From the IMG/VR virus record IMGVR_UViG_3300017963_000148, positions 1-38,382 of that record: a DNA stretch of 38,382 bases. The stretch is one strand, 5' to 3'. The notes below the pieces were generated by a model. That model was not told where the DNA came from. It ran no database searches and saw only the letters and a list, made by a program, of their open reading frames with translations. Source of the stretch: a virus. Positions 14,069 to 23,076 of the stretch are shown here, in pieces; the first letter of the stretch is position 1; every line of letters starts with the position of its first letter. Made by a program: the position numbers and the translations under genes.

Positions 14069-16694
14069 ATTAGTCATAAAAATCAACGGCAATATCAAGG
14101 GCTATCAAGATGCCTTGAAGTCCGCGACCGCCGAAACGGAAGACCTTCAAAATCGTTTCAACACGATAGCGAAGACGGGCGCGATAGCGTTCGCCGGGCT
14201 AGGCGGAGCTATAGCTTTAGCCGCCGGTCAAGCCGCCAAGTTCGAGACGATCGAGACTCAGTTCGTTACTCTCACCGGCTCCGCGAAGGAAGCCCAAAAG
14301 ACGATAAAAGAGCTTTCCGACTTCGCAGCCAAGACTCCGTTTCAGTTCGAGCAAATAGCCCAAGCCGCCAAGCAACTTATATCTTTTCGTATTACCGGAG
14401 ACGAGCTTAGGCCGACGTTAAAGGCTATTGGAGACGTGGCGGCGGCTACCGGAGCGCAATTCGGAGACTTGACGCTTATTTTCGGCCAAGTCAGAGCGGC
14501 TGGCAAACTTACGGGCGAACGTCTTTTACAGTTGGAAGAAAGGGCTGTGCCGATTGGCCCGGCTCTGGCTAAAACAATGGGCGTAGCCGAGTCCGCTATT
14601 CGCGATCTGGTAAGCAAGGGCGAAGTCGATTTCAAGACGTTCCAAAAAGCGTTCGCTTCCCTCTCTCAAGAGGGCGGACTTGCTTTCGAGGGGATGGAAA
14701 AGCGTTCGCAGACTCTTGAAGGGCAGCTTTCCACTCTTGCCGATAATTTTCAGCTCCTGACGGTCGCGGTCGGAAAAGATTTTCTTCCGGCATTGAAGAC
14801 TCTTGCGGGAACCATGACTAATTTTTTGAACTTCCTGAGAGAGAACCCCGGACTTTCGGAATTTATTTCACGGGCTTTGGTGGCCGGAACCGTAGTCGGC
14901 GGATTGGCTACGGCGGTCGGGATAGCCGGAACGGTTTTTTTGAAACTTCGCGCTTCCATGATAGCCTCCGCGATAGCGGCGAAAGGATTAAGTTTCGCCG
15001 TCAAAGGGCTTGTCGGTGCTACCGGATTAGGTCTGCTTATCGCCTTTCTTCCTGAAATAATCGACGTTTTCCAGTGGGTATTTCCTCGTGCGAAGGCTAT
15101 TTTTCTTGGTTTCGCTACCGGGGTAACCGAGATAGCGAAAGGACTGTTGAATATTTTCGGCGGGGTGTTCGGGCTTGACTTGGATGCGATCAAGAAAGGA
15201 TTGAATCAACTTAAAAACGCCGTATCGAAAGGCGCGGAGGAAGCGGCTAAAGAATTCGAAAAGATCGATAAGGCGGCGAAGAAGTCAAGCGAAGAGACGG
15301 CCAAGGCCGGAGAAGATGCCGCGAAAGCTACGGAAGAAAATCAGAAGAAACAGACTGAAGCGGCAGTTAAAGGCGCGGATCAGAGAATTCAAAAGCTAAA
15401 AGACGAAAACGCGCTGATAAAAGCGGAACTGGATGGCCAGACACGTGAACAGCTCGCGATTCTCAAAAAAAGGCAGGAAATATCCAGAAAGCAAAAGGAC
15501 GCCGAAATCATTCAGGACGATGCGAGGCGCAAGCTGGCTTTGGAAAACATCAAGCTTCTAAATCAGCAATTAGACAAGGTCGAAGCCGACGCGCAGACCG
15601 CGAGAGAAAAGAAGCAGGCGGAAAAAGACGCCAAAGCCCAAGAGCGAGCGTCTAAAGAGCAAGAGCGTGTAGCTGAAAGAATCCAGATTCTTGAGAATGA
15701 AAACGAGTTGACTAAAGCCGCGCTGAAAAAACGGTCTTCGGAGGAAATCGGATTTTTGAGACAACGCCAGGAAATCCGCGACCAAGTCAGAGAGGCGGAA
15801 AAGACGAAAAACGAGGAAGAACGGAACTTGATTCTTGAAAACGCGATGCTCAAGCATGAGCGTTTGCTTGAAGCGGAACAAGAATTCTTTGCCAGAAGAG
15901 ACGAAGTCAGAGCGGAGCAAACCGAAGCGGAAGCGGCGGTTGCGGCTGAGTTGGAAATGCTCTCCGAAGAACAACGGCGAGCTTTCAGGCAACGAGACAT
16001 AGAAGAGCTTATATCGTCCTTCGAGACTAAACGGCAAATCGAGCTGAAAGCGGGCAAGCAACGGATAGCCGACAAAAGAAAGGAGGACGCACTTTTTCTC
16101 CAGGATCAAGAGAAGTTCGGTAAAATCTACGCGAACTTGCGGAAATTTTTTAGGCAAGAAGAGGTCAAGGGCGCGAGAGATACAGTCAGCCAGCTTTCGC
16201 AGCTTCAAAGCTCGCAGAACGAAACCCAGAAAACAATCGGCAAGGCAGCGGCTTTGGTACAGATAGGCATTTCGACGCAGGAGGGCGCAATTAAAGCGTA
16301 CACCGCTTTGGCTGGCATTCCCATTGTCGGCCCCGCTTTGGGAACGGCGGCGGCGGCGGCTTTGATAGCTTACGGAGCCGAGCGAGCCGCGAGAGTGCAG
16401 GCTTTTCAATCCGGCGGATTCGTCCAGGGAACGGGGGGTATTGATAGTCAGATTATAGCGGCGTCACCCCGTGAATTCATAGTCCCGCCTCAGACGGCGG
16501 AGGAGGTTATAAACGCCGTAGCTGAAAAACGAGTGGTCGAGCGAGAACTCGAAGCCGGGGTAGCGGAGAGCGAAGAGGCCGCGCCGCGAGAGTTCGTTTT
16601 CGGATTCACGGAGGAGGCAGCTGATTTTTTGACGGTCAAACAAAACGAGGATTCCTTTTTGGGAGTTTCGCAACAAATTAAAGGTTTCGCGTAA
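14049..16694 (+). CDS. Tail tape measure protein
   Basis: An 881-residue protein starting at GTG 14049 behind AAGGAAAC. Residues about 30-210 match the tape measure N-terminal domain (ETQFVTLTGSAKEAQKTIKELSDFAAKTPFQFEQIAQAAKQL...GDVAAATG). Hydrophobic segments lie at about 275-345, a long Lys/Glu/Ala coiled coil at about 380-680, and a Gly/Ala-rich membrane-like segment near 750. At the usual 0.15 nm per residue it predicts a tail of about 130 nm. It sets tail length and probably helps DNA entry into the cell. Confidence 0.95.
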   Translation: MPKNDTELVIKINGNIKGYQDALKSATAETEDLQNRFNTIAKTGAIAFAGLGGAIALAAGQAAKFETIETQFVTLTGSAKEAQKTIKELSDFAAKTPFQFEQIAQAAKQLISFRITGDELRPTLKAIGDVAAATGAQFGDLTLIFGQVRAAGKLTGERLLQLEERAVPIGPALAKTMGVAESAIRDLVSKGEVDFKTFQKAFASLSQEGGLAFEGMEKRSQTLEGQLSTLADNFQLLTVAVGKDFLPALKTLAGTMTNFLNFLRENPGLSEFISRALVAGTVVGGLATAVGIAGTVFLKLRASMIASAIAAKGLSFAVKGLVGATGLGLLIAFLPEIIDVFQWVFPRAKAIFLGFATGVTEIAKGLLNIFGGVFGLDLDAIKKGLNQLKNAVSKGAEEAAKEFEKIDKAAKKSSEETAKAGEDAAKATEENQKKQTEAAVKGADQRIQKLKDENALIKAELDGQTREQLAILKKRQEISRKQKDAEIIQDDARRKLALENIKLLNQQLDKVEADAQTAREKKQAEKDAKAQERASKEQERVAERIQILENENELTKAALKKRSSEEIGFLRQRQEIRDQVREAEKTKNEEERNLILENAMLKHERLLEAEQEFFARRDEVRAEQTEAEAAVAAELEMLSEEQRRAFRQRDIEELISSFETKRQIELKAGKQRIADKRKEDALFLQDQEKFGKIYANLRKFFRQEEVKGARDTVSQLSQLQSSQNETQKTIGKAAALVQIGISTQEGAIKAYTALAGIPIVGPALGTAAAAALIAYGAERAARVQAFQSGGFVQGTGGIDSQIIAASPREFIVPPQTAEEVINAVAEKRVVERELEAGVAESEEAAPREFVFGFTEEAADFLTVKQNEDSFLGVSQQIKGFA

Positions 16695-17533
16695 TGGCGG
16701 TAACAGGCGGAATAAAATTTTTCGATCTTAATTTGGCGGATAGTAAAACGGGAACGACCGCGACGGCTTCGAGCGGCGATCCGGCCGCGCCTTTTATTTT
16801 GGATAGAAATAATTATACCTATTGGCGTTCGGTCGGCTCCGATGATCTGACGCAAGAACAAATCGACGTTGATTTTCCCGCCTCGACGACATTTAGCAGA
16901 CTGTTTTTAATAGGTCATAACTTCAAGGATATTTCAGTCGTTCGCAAAGTCGGCCCTCTGACGTTCCCTTTCACGAATGTAATCGGAGTGAACGGAGTCT
17001 CGAAGTCCGGGATTTCAGAAACCAATGAGACAAGAAATACCTCTTATTACGAGTTCAGCGAAACGACCGGAGACGGCGTAAGGATCACTTGCCAGACCAC
17101 GCAGGCTCCTAATGAGGAAAAATTTCTTAATTCCCTTGTTTTAGGTAGCGAACTTGGAACGCTCCAGGGATACCCGATTATCCGAGACGCGACGAAAGAT
17201 AAAAAGCTCAGGAAATCGATACTGTTGAATGGCCGATCTTTCGTCAGCAAGTCCCTGGAAGTTTTCCGTTTTTCGATAGACTTTAAAAACTATGCTTCCG
17301 ACTTCACGGACGACACTGGACTGATTTACGAACTATTCGACCGGGACGATAATTTTTATACGTGGCTTTGCGGTGGAAGAGCCGAAGAGCCTTGGTTCTG
17401 CGATACTTTGCGGGGTTGGCGGCTTGAGGACTTGATACTCACGCAGACGACGAATATCTTTAAAGACAGTTATAGAAAAAATATTTATACGAGCGCGACT
17501 AATTTGAAACTTAATTTAGAGGAGGCTGGCTAA
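16694..17533 (+). CDS. Tail tip/distal tail protein, 279 aa
   Basis: Beta-rich protein immediately after the tape measure, where distal tail components lie. The start overlaps the tape measure stop (TAATG). Features are SGDPAAPFILDRNNYTYWRSVGSDDLTQEQIDVDFPASTTFSRLFLIGHNF, a fold-like opening resembling a discoidin/galactose-binding pattern, and a C-terminal part that repeats YTWLCGGRAEEPWFC-type aromatic strands. The exact family is not recognised; the role is inferred from position. Confidence 0.75.
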   Translation: MAVTGGIKFFDLNLADSKTGTTATASSGDPAAPFILDRNNYTYWRSVGSDDLTQEQIDVDFPASTTFSRLFLIGHNFKDISVVRKVGPLTFPFTNVIGVNGVSKSGISETNETRNTSYYEFSETTGDGVRITCQTTQAPNEEKFLNSLVLGSELGTLQGYPIIRDATKDKKLRKSILLNGRSFVSKSLEVFRFSIDFKNYASDFTDDTGLIYELFDRDDNFYTWLCGGRAEEPWFCDTLRGWRLEDLILTQTTNIFKDSYRKNIYTSATNLKLNLEEAG

Positions 17534-17583
17534 TGGAAATCGTGATAATGACCTTGGTAATTATGGGCTTTGCTCTGCTATAA
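17533..17583 (+). CDS. 16-residue hydrophobic leader-like peptide
   Basis: Strong GAGGAGG upstream and a TAATG overlap with the preceding stop open a 16-codon frame, MEIVIMTLVIMGFALL, that is almost wholly hydrophobic. The next gene starts one base after its stop and has no ribosome site of its own, so this mini-gene probably delivers ribosomes to it. It might alternatively insert into membrane. Confidence 0.55.
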   Translation: MEIVIMTLVIMGFALL

Positions 17584-17584
17584 A

Positions 17585-18805
17585 ATGAGAGTCGAGCAAA
17601 TATTCATGACTCCTTTGGTCTCGGAGGGAGTCTATGGCGCTGAAATAGAGGTTAGCGACTATGTTCGCATAGACGGACTTTCGAAAATTAAACGCTCGAT
17701 TGATTCGACCGATTACAGCCTGGGAGTTTATAGGTTCAATGACTTGAAACTCAAATGCGAAAACTCGAAGGGGACTTTCAACGAAAATGATTATCGTTCG
17801 ATTTTTCCGTTCACAAGGGACAAGGCCAAAGTTCGAGCAGCGGCGCTTAAAATCAACCCCGATACCGGCGACACCGACACCGTTTTACAATTCGAGGGCT
17901 TGATTAATGATGAGGCCACGCGGCAGAACATCACGGACGATATAGTCAGCATGACGGCTTTATCGAAGGATTCCGTTTTTAGAACGACTAGAGTCCCCGC
18001 CGGGATTATCACGGCTGGAACGCTTGTTGAGAACGCGCTGTTTCAAATTCTCTCATTGCCGGACATCACGGCATTGTTGACCGTGAATATCGCGAACATC
18101 AACCCTAATCTTAATTACGCGATAGATACGCCGGGGGAGCTGGATAATCTGGAAGTCCGGGAAGCGCTCGACTTGCTTGTCAGAGCGGCCAATTCGGTTT
18201 TGTTGCTGGACGGCGACGACGTTATTGTTCAGGCCAGGGAAAATCCAAGCCCCGGCATTCCTCTTGAACTGAGAGGACGCGGAGAAATAACGAACAACGC
18301 CAATATCATAGCTATTTCGGAATATAATTCCGGCAAACAACGGCAATTCAACAGCGTCCGCTTGAATGACGGAGCGGTAACGGTCGAGGATTCGGCTTCC
18401 ATTTCGGAATATGGGCTTAGGCAAATCAAGTTCGATTTTCCGATGGTCAACGACACGGACACGCTGATGGATATAGGCGCAAACATAGCCGAGGAATTCA
18501 GGTATCCGAAAATAGAATTGAAGCTCAGAATTCCCGCGATAGTGGCGGAGGGCTACGATTTACTTGATTTAGTCCGAGTAGACGCGCCTCTGCTGCGAAA
18601 ACCGAAAGGCGCCGACTTTCTCCCCGTTTATGGAGTGGCGACTTACGGAGATTCGGTGACTCCGTATCCGCAAGTATTCGGAAGTGTCGCCATTTCCAAA
18701 GAGACTAAATTCAAGATCATATCGATAGAGGACGACCCGAAAACTTTTATCACTACGCTGAAACTTAGGCAGAGCGGCAAGGAATTCAACGACGGAGAAT
18801 TTTAA
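17585..18805 (+). CDS. Tail tip/hub-like protein, 406 aa
   Basis: Follows the distal tail gene and precedes the fibre, the position of a tail hub or tip protein. ATG 17585 is chosen; a longer frame from TTG 17570 overlaps the hydrophobic mini-gene. Strand-rich segments (VSDYVRIDGLSKIKRSIDSTDYSLGVYRFNDLKLKCEN) and the closing FKIISIEDDPKTFITTLKLRQ resemble baseplate hub folds that wrap the tape measure end. No catalytic motif is seen. Confidence 0.72.
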   Translation: MRVEQIFMTPLVSEGVYGAEIEVSDYVRIDGLSKIKRSIDSTDYSLGVYRFNDLKLKCENSKGTFNENDYRSIFPFTRDKAKVRAAALKINPDTGDTDTVLQFEGLINDEATRQNITDDIVSMTALSKDSVFRTTRVPAGIITAGTLVENALFQILSLPDITALLTVNIANINPNLNYAIDTPGELDNLEVREALDLLVRAANSVLLLDGDDVIVQARENPSPGIPLELRGRGEITNNANIIAISEYNSGKQRQFNSVRLNDGAVTVEDSASISEYGLRQIKFDFPMVNDTDTLMDIGANIAEEFRYPKIELKLRIPAIVAEGYDLLDLVRVDAPLLRKPKGADFLPVYGVATYGDSVTPYPQVFGSVAISKETKFKIISIEDDPKTFITTLKLRQSGKEFNDGEF

Positions 18806-20917
18806 ATGGGAACCGGAACGTTAACCGATTATATTAGCGGCGAAATCATAGAGGCAGCGCACCCTAATGACATACACGCGGCGCTTAAAGTCGATTTCGT
18901 TGGGCGCGATTCAAGCGGCGCGGCTACGCCGGGGCAACGGCTCGGAACTCCGTTGATTCCCTGGGGAACGGCTTATGTCGAGGGGCTGGTTATCGATGGT
19001 CAACCCGTAGACCCTGGAGAGATAACAGCGGCTCGGAATAGAATTATTTCAGGCGCTAAACGTTCGACGTCGGAATTTCCCGATTATCTGCGCCCGGCTG
19101 GTGCAGGAGGCGGCTTGCAGTTCACCATTTTAGGGGCGACGACTCCGCTTGAATACGACGTCAACGGAACTATCGTTGAAATCACGACTGATATAGTGAA
19201 GAGCGGATTGACGCCAGGCCCCTCGACGAATAACACTTGTCAGATAAATGACATCTCGTTGACGGGGCAAGACGACACGCGCTTTCTGGGCGAAAACGGC
19301 ACGTTTATAACAGTCGATAATATGCAATCGGAGTTAACAAGCAGGATTGGACAATTCGTCTCGCTGTACAATCAAACGTCAGGAACGGAATTTATATATT
19401 GTCGAATAGCGTCTAGCACTCGATTGGATAATATACGTCGTGGTTTTATGTTTGATGACAACGGTGCCCCATGGGATGCGGATGTATTGAATAATAATGA
19501 CGTTTTGCTTTTGCAATCGCTCGGTTTTATATTCGCGGAGGATAACGGAACGACTATCGACGTGACATATTCCAATCCCGTTATAAGCGGGGTTGAGCCG
19601 ATTGGAGCTGGTACGGGCGATTACTGGTACGATTTAAACGTGGATGTCTGGAAACGCTATAATGGCTCTATTTTCGAGGAAATCAACAGAACATTTATAG
19701 GTTATGTGTCGTCTGGAGTATTTAATTGCACAGGCGTTCGACCTGAAATTTTCGGCAAAAGCTATCGCGATACCAACACGCTGTCGGTGGCTCTTGAGGA
19801 TACGGACACGGTCGTTTCCGAAAAGCCGGACTTTATCGTTTCCGTGCATGGTCGCGATAAGCGTTTCGATTTTGGATTTTTTCAATGGGATGGAACGGCG
19901 GATTTCGAGACGGGATTCACCAGGACGGCGGATCGCTATTACTGGTTATATCTGACCGAGGAAGGAAAGCCGATTATTTCGGGATACAAGCCTTATGATT
20001 CTTTGGGATTTCAAAGGGGCTGGTATCATCCTTACGAGTCCTGGCGAGCGGTAGCGCAGGTTTACAATAACGGATCGGGCGATTTTGAACTTGTAAATAA
20101 ATCGGAATTACTACTCGATCAAATAGATTTAATTCCCGATGAGCGTATTATACTATCTGTCTCCGTTAGTTTTGTTGGCACGACGGCGGGGCGTTTTATT
20201 TTAGATGATAATACCGGCTTTGGTTTCGCGCCTGCTTTCATTAAGGATTTAAACGTTACTTGGTCAGTGGGGACTGGTGGCGGCGCTAACCCGGGGTTAT
20301 CGTTCACGCCTGATTTTCCGATTGCCGCTCCTGTCGCTCAATTCTATCATTATTTCGCGCTTTCCGATTCAAGAGGAGCCGCAGTTGATTTCGGAATCGA
20401 TACCGACCCGAACGGAGCGAATCTTCTAGCATATGCACCCGTTGTCGGGGCTGGATTTACGGCTGTTTCCTATCAAGGGACTGTGCTTGTGTATACTGCT
20501 GCATTTCTTATATATCCGTTTTACCATGAGCCTAAAACGCGGTGGTTTTGGTGGAATCCACGCGCTCCAGCCTGGACGCTCCCCGGCTATGCGATACCAA
20601 CAGGGCCCACTCTTAGGCAGATAGCCGTCCCGCCAAGCTTTAAGCATAAGGCTAAATTAAGTATTTATCTCGATGGAATCGTAGCCGGGGGTGGCCCCTA
20701 TTATTTTCTATTTGACGACCCCGATTTAACCTCAACTGCACCAAGTGCGAATAATTGTAATTTTGCCTATGATGCTAATTTTGAAACAATTACTCTGAAT
20801 ATTGTTACGAATAATTCGCAGCAAATTAGAGAGCAATACGCATCGGCCGGGAGCACTATAGATTATTACGGCAGTGTGGCGGCTTATGAAGATTTGAGGC
20901 TTAGAGAATGTATTTAA
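18806..20917 (+). CDS. Tail fibre / receptor-binding protein
   Basis: A 703-residue protein in the last large tail slot. The N-terminal 100 residues (DYISGEIIEAAHPNDIHAALKVDFVGRD...) would attach to the tail tip, followed by repeated Gly/Asn/Thr-rich beta segments and a C-terminal aromatic region (WFWWNPRAPAWTLPGYAIPTG). The G+C content appears to drop in the last third, with AT-rich codons around 20700-20900, as is common in exchanged receptor-binding ends. Confidence 0.82.
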   Translation: MGTGTLTDYISGEIIEAAHPNDIHAALKVDFVGRDSSGAATPGQRLGTPLIPWGTAYVEGLVIDGQPVDPGEITAARNRIISGAKRSTSEFPDYLRPAGAGGGLQFTILGATTPLEYDVNGTIVEITTDIVKSGLTPGPSTNNTCQINDISLTGQDDTRFLGENGTFITVDNMQSELTSRIGQFVSLYNQTSGTEFIYCRIASSTRLDNIRRGFMFDDNGAPWDADVLNNNDVLLLQSLGFIFAEDNGTTIDVTYSNPVISGVEPIGAGTGDYWYDLNVDVWKRYNGSIFEEINRTFIGYVSSGVFNCTGVRPEIFGKSYRDTNTLSVALEDTDTVVSEKPDFIVSVHGRDKRFDFGFFQWDGTADFETGFTRTADRYYWLYLTEEGKPIISGYKPYDSLGFQRGWYHPYESWRAVAQVYNNGSGDFELVNKSELLLDQIDLIPDERIILSVSVSFVGTTAGRFILDDNTGFGFAPAFIKDLNVTWSVGTGGGANPGLSFTPDFPIAAPVAQFYHYFALSDSRGAAVDFGIDTDPNGANLLAYAPVVGAGFTAVSYQGTVLVYTAAFLIYPFYHEPKTRWFWWNPRAPAWTLPGYAIPTGPTLRQIAVPPSFKHKAKLSIYLDGIVAGGGPYYFLFDDPDLTSTAPSANNCNFAYDANFETITLNIVTNNSQQIREQYASAGSTIDYYGSVAAYEDLRLRECI

Positions 20918-21531
20918 CAAATGAAAGCACCGGACAAACTGTGGAATTTGGTATTTTTGGTGCGGGCGCACCAGGATGGCGTCCATCTACGCAGGAGGAA
21001 ATAGACGCCTATCTACTAAGCGAAGCCAAGTCCGCGAAAGTCCAGGAACTCTTATCGGAACGCGAAGCATTCCTTGTCGCGGGATACGAATACCAGGGCG
21101 CGATAGTATGTCCGGCGTGGGATGGCGAGACGACGTATAATATCGATGCTTTGGTTCAAGGCTCGGACGCAAAAAACTACCATAGCCTTGTAGCCGATAA
21201 CCTAAATCATGATCCGGTATCCAGTCCTGAATATTGGGAAGAGTTTTTCCCTGCGTTCAAAATGGACGACGTCACGGTCTTGAATATAGACTCGAAATGC
21301 AAACTTGAGAGTACGGCTGTCAACCGTTATAAATTCTATTGCAAATGCGAGGTGGACGGCCATAGGCATCAAATAAATTTTGGAGATTCGGAAAAGTGGA
21401 GCGTATTCGTTAAATCCTTTCTGTCCGAACAGGATAGAGTGATGCGAAAATACAACGATTATCGAAACCAGATAGCCGCTTGCGCCACGGTCGCGGAAGT
21501 TGAGGCGGTAGTTATAGATTTTAATGCTTGA
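20908..21531 (+). CDS. Fibre-associated protein with a carbohydrate-binding-like module
   Basis: A 207-residue protein overlapping the fibre stop by 10 bp. Residues about 68-110 (CPAWDGETTYNIDALVQGSDAKNYHSLVADNLNHDPVSSPEYWEEF) have the W..TTY....V......Y.S...N....P....YW pattern of CBM5/12-type modules in chitinases and phage fibres. Flanking parts resemble DUF4376-like fibre accessory proteins (EREAFLVAGYEYQG; C-terminal Arg/Asn-rich helix). It is probably an accessory tip or a fibre assembly factor. Confidence 0.75.
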   Translation: MYLTNESTGQTVEFGIFGAGAPGWRPSTQEEIDAYLLSEAKSAKVQELLSEREAFLVAGYEYQGAIVCPAWDGETTYNIDALVQGSDAKNYHSLVADNLNHDPVSSPEYWEEFFPAFKMDDVTVLNIDSKCKLESTAVNRYKFYCKCEVDGHRHQINFGDSEKWSVFVKSFLSEQDRVMRKYNDYRNQIAACATVAEVEAVVIDFNA

Positions 21532-21535
21532 GGAT

Positions 21536-22018
21536 ATGGAAGCTATTGAAGAACTGATAAATCTCATTAAAAACGTGGTTGTTCCTCAACTTAAAACGAT
21601 GGGCAAGCATGTTGAGAATTTAGCATCCGAAACAAAGAGTATCGGTCTTTCTCATGAGCGACAGAAAGGTCGCGTCAGAGAAATGGAGCGATCTATTGCG
21701 GCTCTTAAATGCGAAGAAAACACGGCTATACTGCAAGGAATGGGATCTCGCATGGCTAAAGTAGAGGCTAAGATAGATGCCGGACACGCTCAAAACGCTG
21801 AATGCCGAGAAAAAAATAGAATGGTGGAGGAGGCATTGCGTCTAGCTAAAGAAAACCGCCAAAAAAACGAGGAGCAGGAGGCGAGACACACCGCGATGTT
21901 GGCCGACCAGAAAGACAAAAATCAAAAAATAATCAACCGTCTCTGGATGCTTATAGTGGCGGTTATGGGAGCGGCGGCGACTCCTTATTTTCAGAAACTC
22001 TTTCAGTTAACTCCGTAA
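21536..22018 (+). CDS. Coiled-coil protein with C-terminal membrane anchor (XhlA-like)
   Basis: A 160-residue protein. ATG 21536 has GAGG 5 nt upstream and is preferred over ATG 21524, which has none. Residues 1-135 are charged and helical, with heptad-like spacing; residues about 139-157 (WMLIVAVMGAAATPYF) form one membrane segment near the C-terminus. This layout is that of XhlA-type haemolysin/holin-accessory proteins, and the lysozyme lies two genes downstream. The lysis role is inferred. Confidence 0.7.
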   Translation: MEAIEELINLIKNVVVPQLKTMGKHVENLASETKSIGLSHERQKGRVREMERSIAALKCEENTAILQGMGSRMAKVEAKIDAGHAQNAECREKNRMVEEALRLAKENRQKNEEQEARHTAMLADQKDKNQKIINRLWMLIVAVMGAAATPYFQKLFQLTP

Positions 22019-22224
22019 TGTACTATATATTCATTGCCGGCAAGCTGCCGGTTTATTCCGTCCCGGAACTGAATGACACCCTCAAGCTTCAAGCCGGAAG
22101 AGGGAAAATCACGATTTTAGACGCGGCTGAAAATAAATTTCTCATGCGCGGGACATGGCATCCCGTTGAGGAAAAAGAAGCGCCGGTCGAAAATTTCTCC
22201 GTACATTCGGGGGTAATGCTGTGA
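22018..22224 (+). CDS. Hypothetical protein between anchor and lysozyme, 68 aa
   Basis: A 68-residue protein with a beta-like start (YYIFIAGKLPVYSVPELNDTLKL). The start overlaps the preceding stop (TAATG) and the stop overlaps the lysozyme GTG start (GTGA). No family is recognised. It lies in the lysis cassette. Confidence 0.65.
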   Translation: MYYIFIAGKLPVYSVPELNDTLKLQAGRGKITILDAAENKFLMRGTWHPVEEKEAPVENFSVHSGVML

Positions 22225-22661
22225 GTAGTAAAATGACTGAAAAGCAGCTTGCGCGATTAAAAAGCGATTTGATCGAGGATGAAGGGAAACGACAATACCC
22301 CTATAAGTGCACTGCCGGAAAAATAACGATAGGCGTAGGCCGAAACCTTGAAGATAAAGGGTTACGGGCTGACGAAATAGATTACCTCTTCAATAACGAC
22401 CTGGAAGAGTACGCTAACCGAACTAAAATAGTGATCCCTTTTTTCGATCAACTAAATGAAGTTCGGCAAAACGTTTTGATAAACATGGCCTTCAATCTTG
22501 GCATTCATGGACTTCTGACTTTCCAGAAGGCTTTAGGGGCGATGTTGAAGGAAGACTTCGAGAGAGCGGCGGAGGAAATGCTTAACTCTAAATGGGCTAC
22601 GCAGGTAGGCGCGAGAGCCGAACGGCTGGCGCGTGAAATGAAAACCGGACAATGGATGTAA
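22221..22661 (+). CDS. T4-type lysozyme/muramidase (GH24 endolysin)
   Basis: A 146-residue protein cutting the peptidoglycan glycan strand. The GH24 catalytic pattern E-8-[D/C]-5-T is intact: E21 (EDEG), C30 (YKCT) and T36 (ITIGVG). The usual Asp is Cys, an accepted variant. The downstream helices (QNVLINMAFNLG, F..AL.AMLKEDFERAAEEML.SKWATQVGARAERLA) match the family. There is no signal peptide, so release needs a holin. The start is GTG 22221 in a GTGA overlap; ATG 22233 is an alternative. Confidence 0.95.
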   Translation: MSSKMTEKQLARLKSDLIEDEGKRQYPYKCTAGKITIGVGRNLEDKGLRADEIDYLFNNDLEEYANRTKIVIPFFDQLNEVRQNVLINMAFNLGIHGLLTFQKALGAMLKEDFERAAEEMLNSKWATQVGARAERLAREMKTGQWM

Positions 22662-22689
22662 CTAAAAACAAATTTTGGAGAATTAAAAA

Positions 22690-22761
22690 ATGGAAAAAAC
22701 AAATTTAACCTTCGGGCAGGCAACTGATATGCTCGCCGAGGACTGGAGGATAGTCGAATAA
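22690..22761 (+). CDS. 23-residue small protein
   Basis: GGAG 8 nt upstream of ATG 22690 and a TAATG overlap with the next gene support translation of MEKTNLTFGQATDMLAEDWRIVE. The FGxA...L opening faintly recalls the N-terminus of DUF2829/Tad2-type small proteins, but only that fragment is present, so it may be a remnant or a coupling mini-gene. Confidence 0.45.
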   Translation: MEKTNLTFGQATDMLAEDWRIVE

Positions 22762-22964
22762 TGGACCCTATAACGATTAGCGTTCTGATAAACGCCGGGC
22801 TGTCGATTGCCGGGGCTTTGGGCTGGATCAAGACGAGGAAGAAAGACAAGGAAATAGCGCAGGTGCTTGAAAGATGCCCGACCGCGAATCAGGATTTGAA
22901 GGAGATCGCGGCCGAAGCCGGACTGAAAGTCGCGGTCAAGGCTTTGAATACGTGGCTCAGTTAG
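22761..22964 (+). CDS. Small membrane protein, candidate holin
   Basis: A 67-residue protein with one N-terminal hydrophobic segment (ITISVLINAGLSIAGALGWI, residues about 4-23), followed by a basic patch and a charged amphipathic C-terminal half. Directly downstream of the lysozyme and last gene of the late operon. The size, position and single segment fit a holin or anti-holin, but no family is recognised. Its stop overlaps the end of a convergent minus-strand gene by 8 bp. Confidence 0.65.
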   Translation: MDPITISVLINAGLSIAGALGWIKTRKKDKEIAQVLERCPTANQDLKEIAAEAGLKVAVKALNTWLS

Positions 22965-23076
22965 CCTCAGAGATCAACTGAATGAACTTGACGGCGTAAT
23001 ATCCAATGATAATTATTTCGGCTGTCAGCAATCCGACCGCGCTCCACATATACAATTTATCCATAAATTTATTCAT
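22957..23076 (-). CDS. 39-residue membrane peptide, last gene of the leftward operon
   Basis: MNKFMDKLYMWSAVGLLTAE... with a hydrophobic segment over residues about 10-28. The ATG overlaps the end of the upstream frame (ATGAATAA) and the stop lies inside the end of the convergent late operon. The coupled overlap and single clean membrane segment support it; the ribosome site is weak. The function is unknown. Confidence 0.5.
   Translation of the reverse strand: MNKFMDKLYMWSAVGLLTAEIIIIGYYAVKFIQLISEAN

Noticed and set aside
15570-16409. Long minus-strand reading frame (279 codons) opposite the tape measure coiled coil
   Set aside because: It is the antisense of a Lys/Glu/Ala-rich coiled coil, which rarely forms stop codons in that frame. 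Its sequence is Leu/Arg/Ser/Phe-rich low complexity with no ribosome site.
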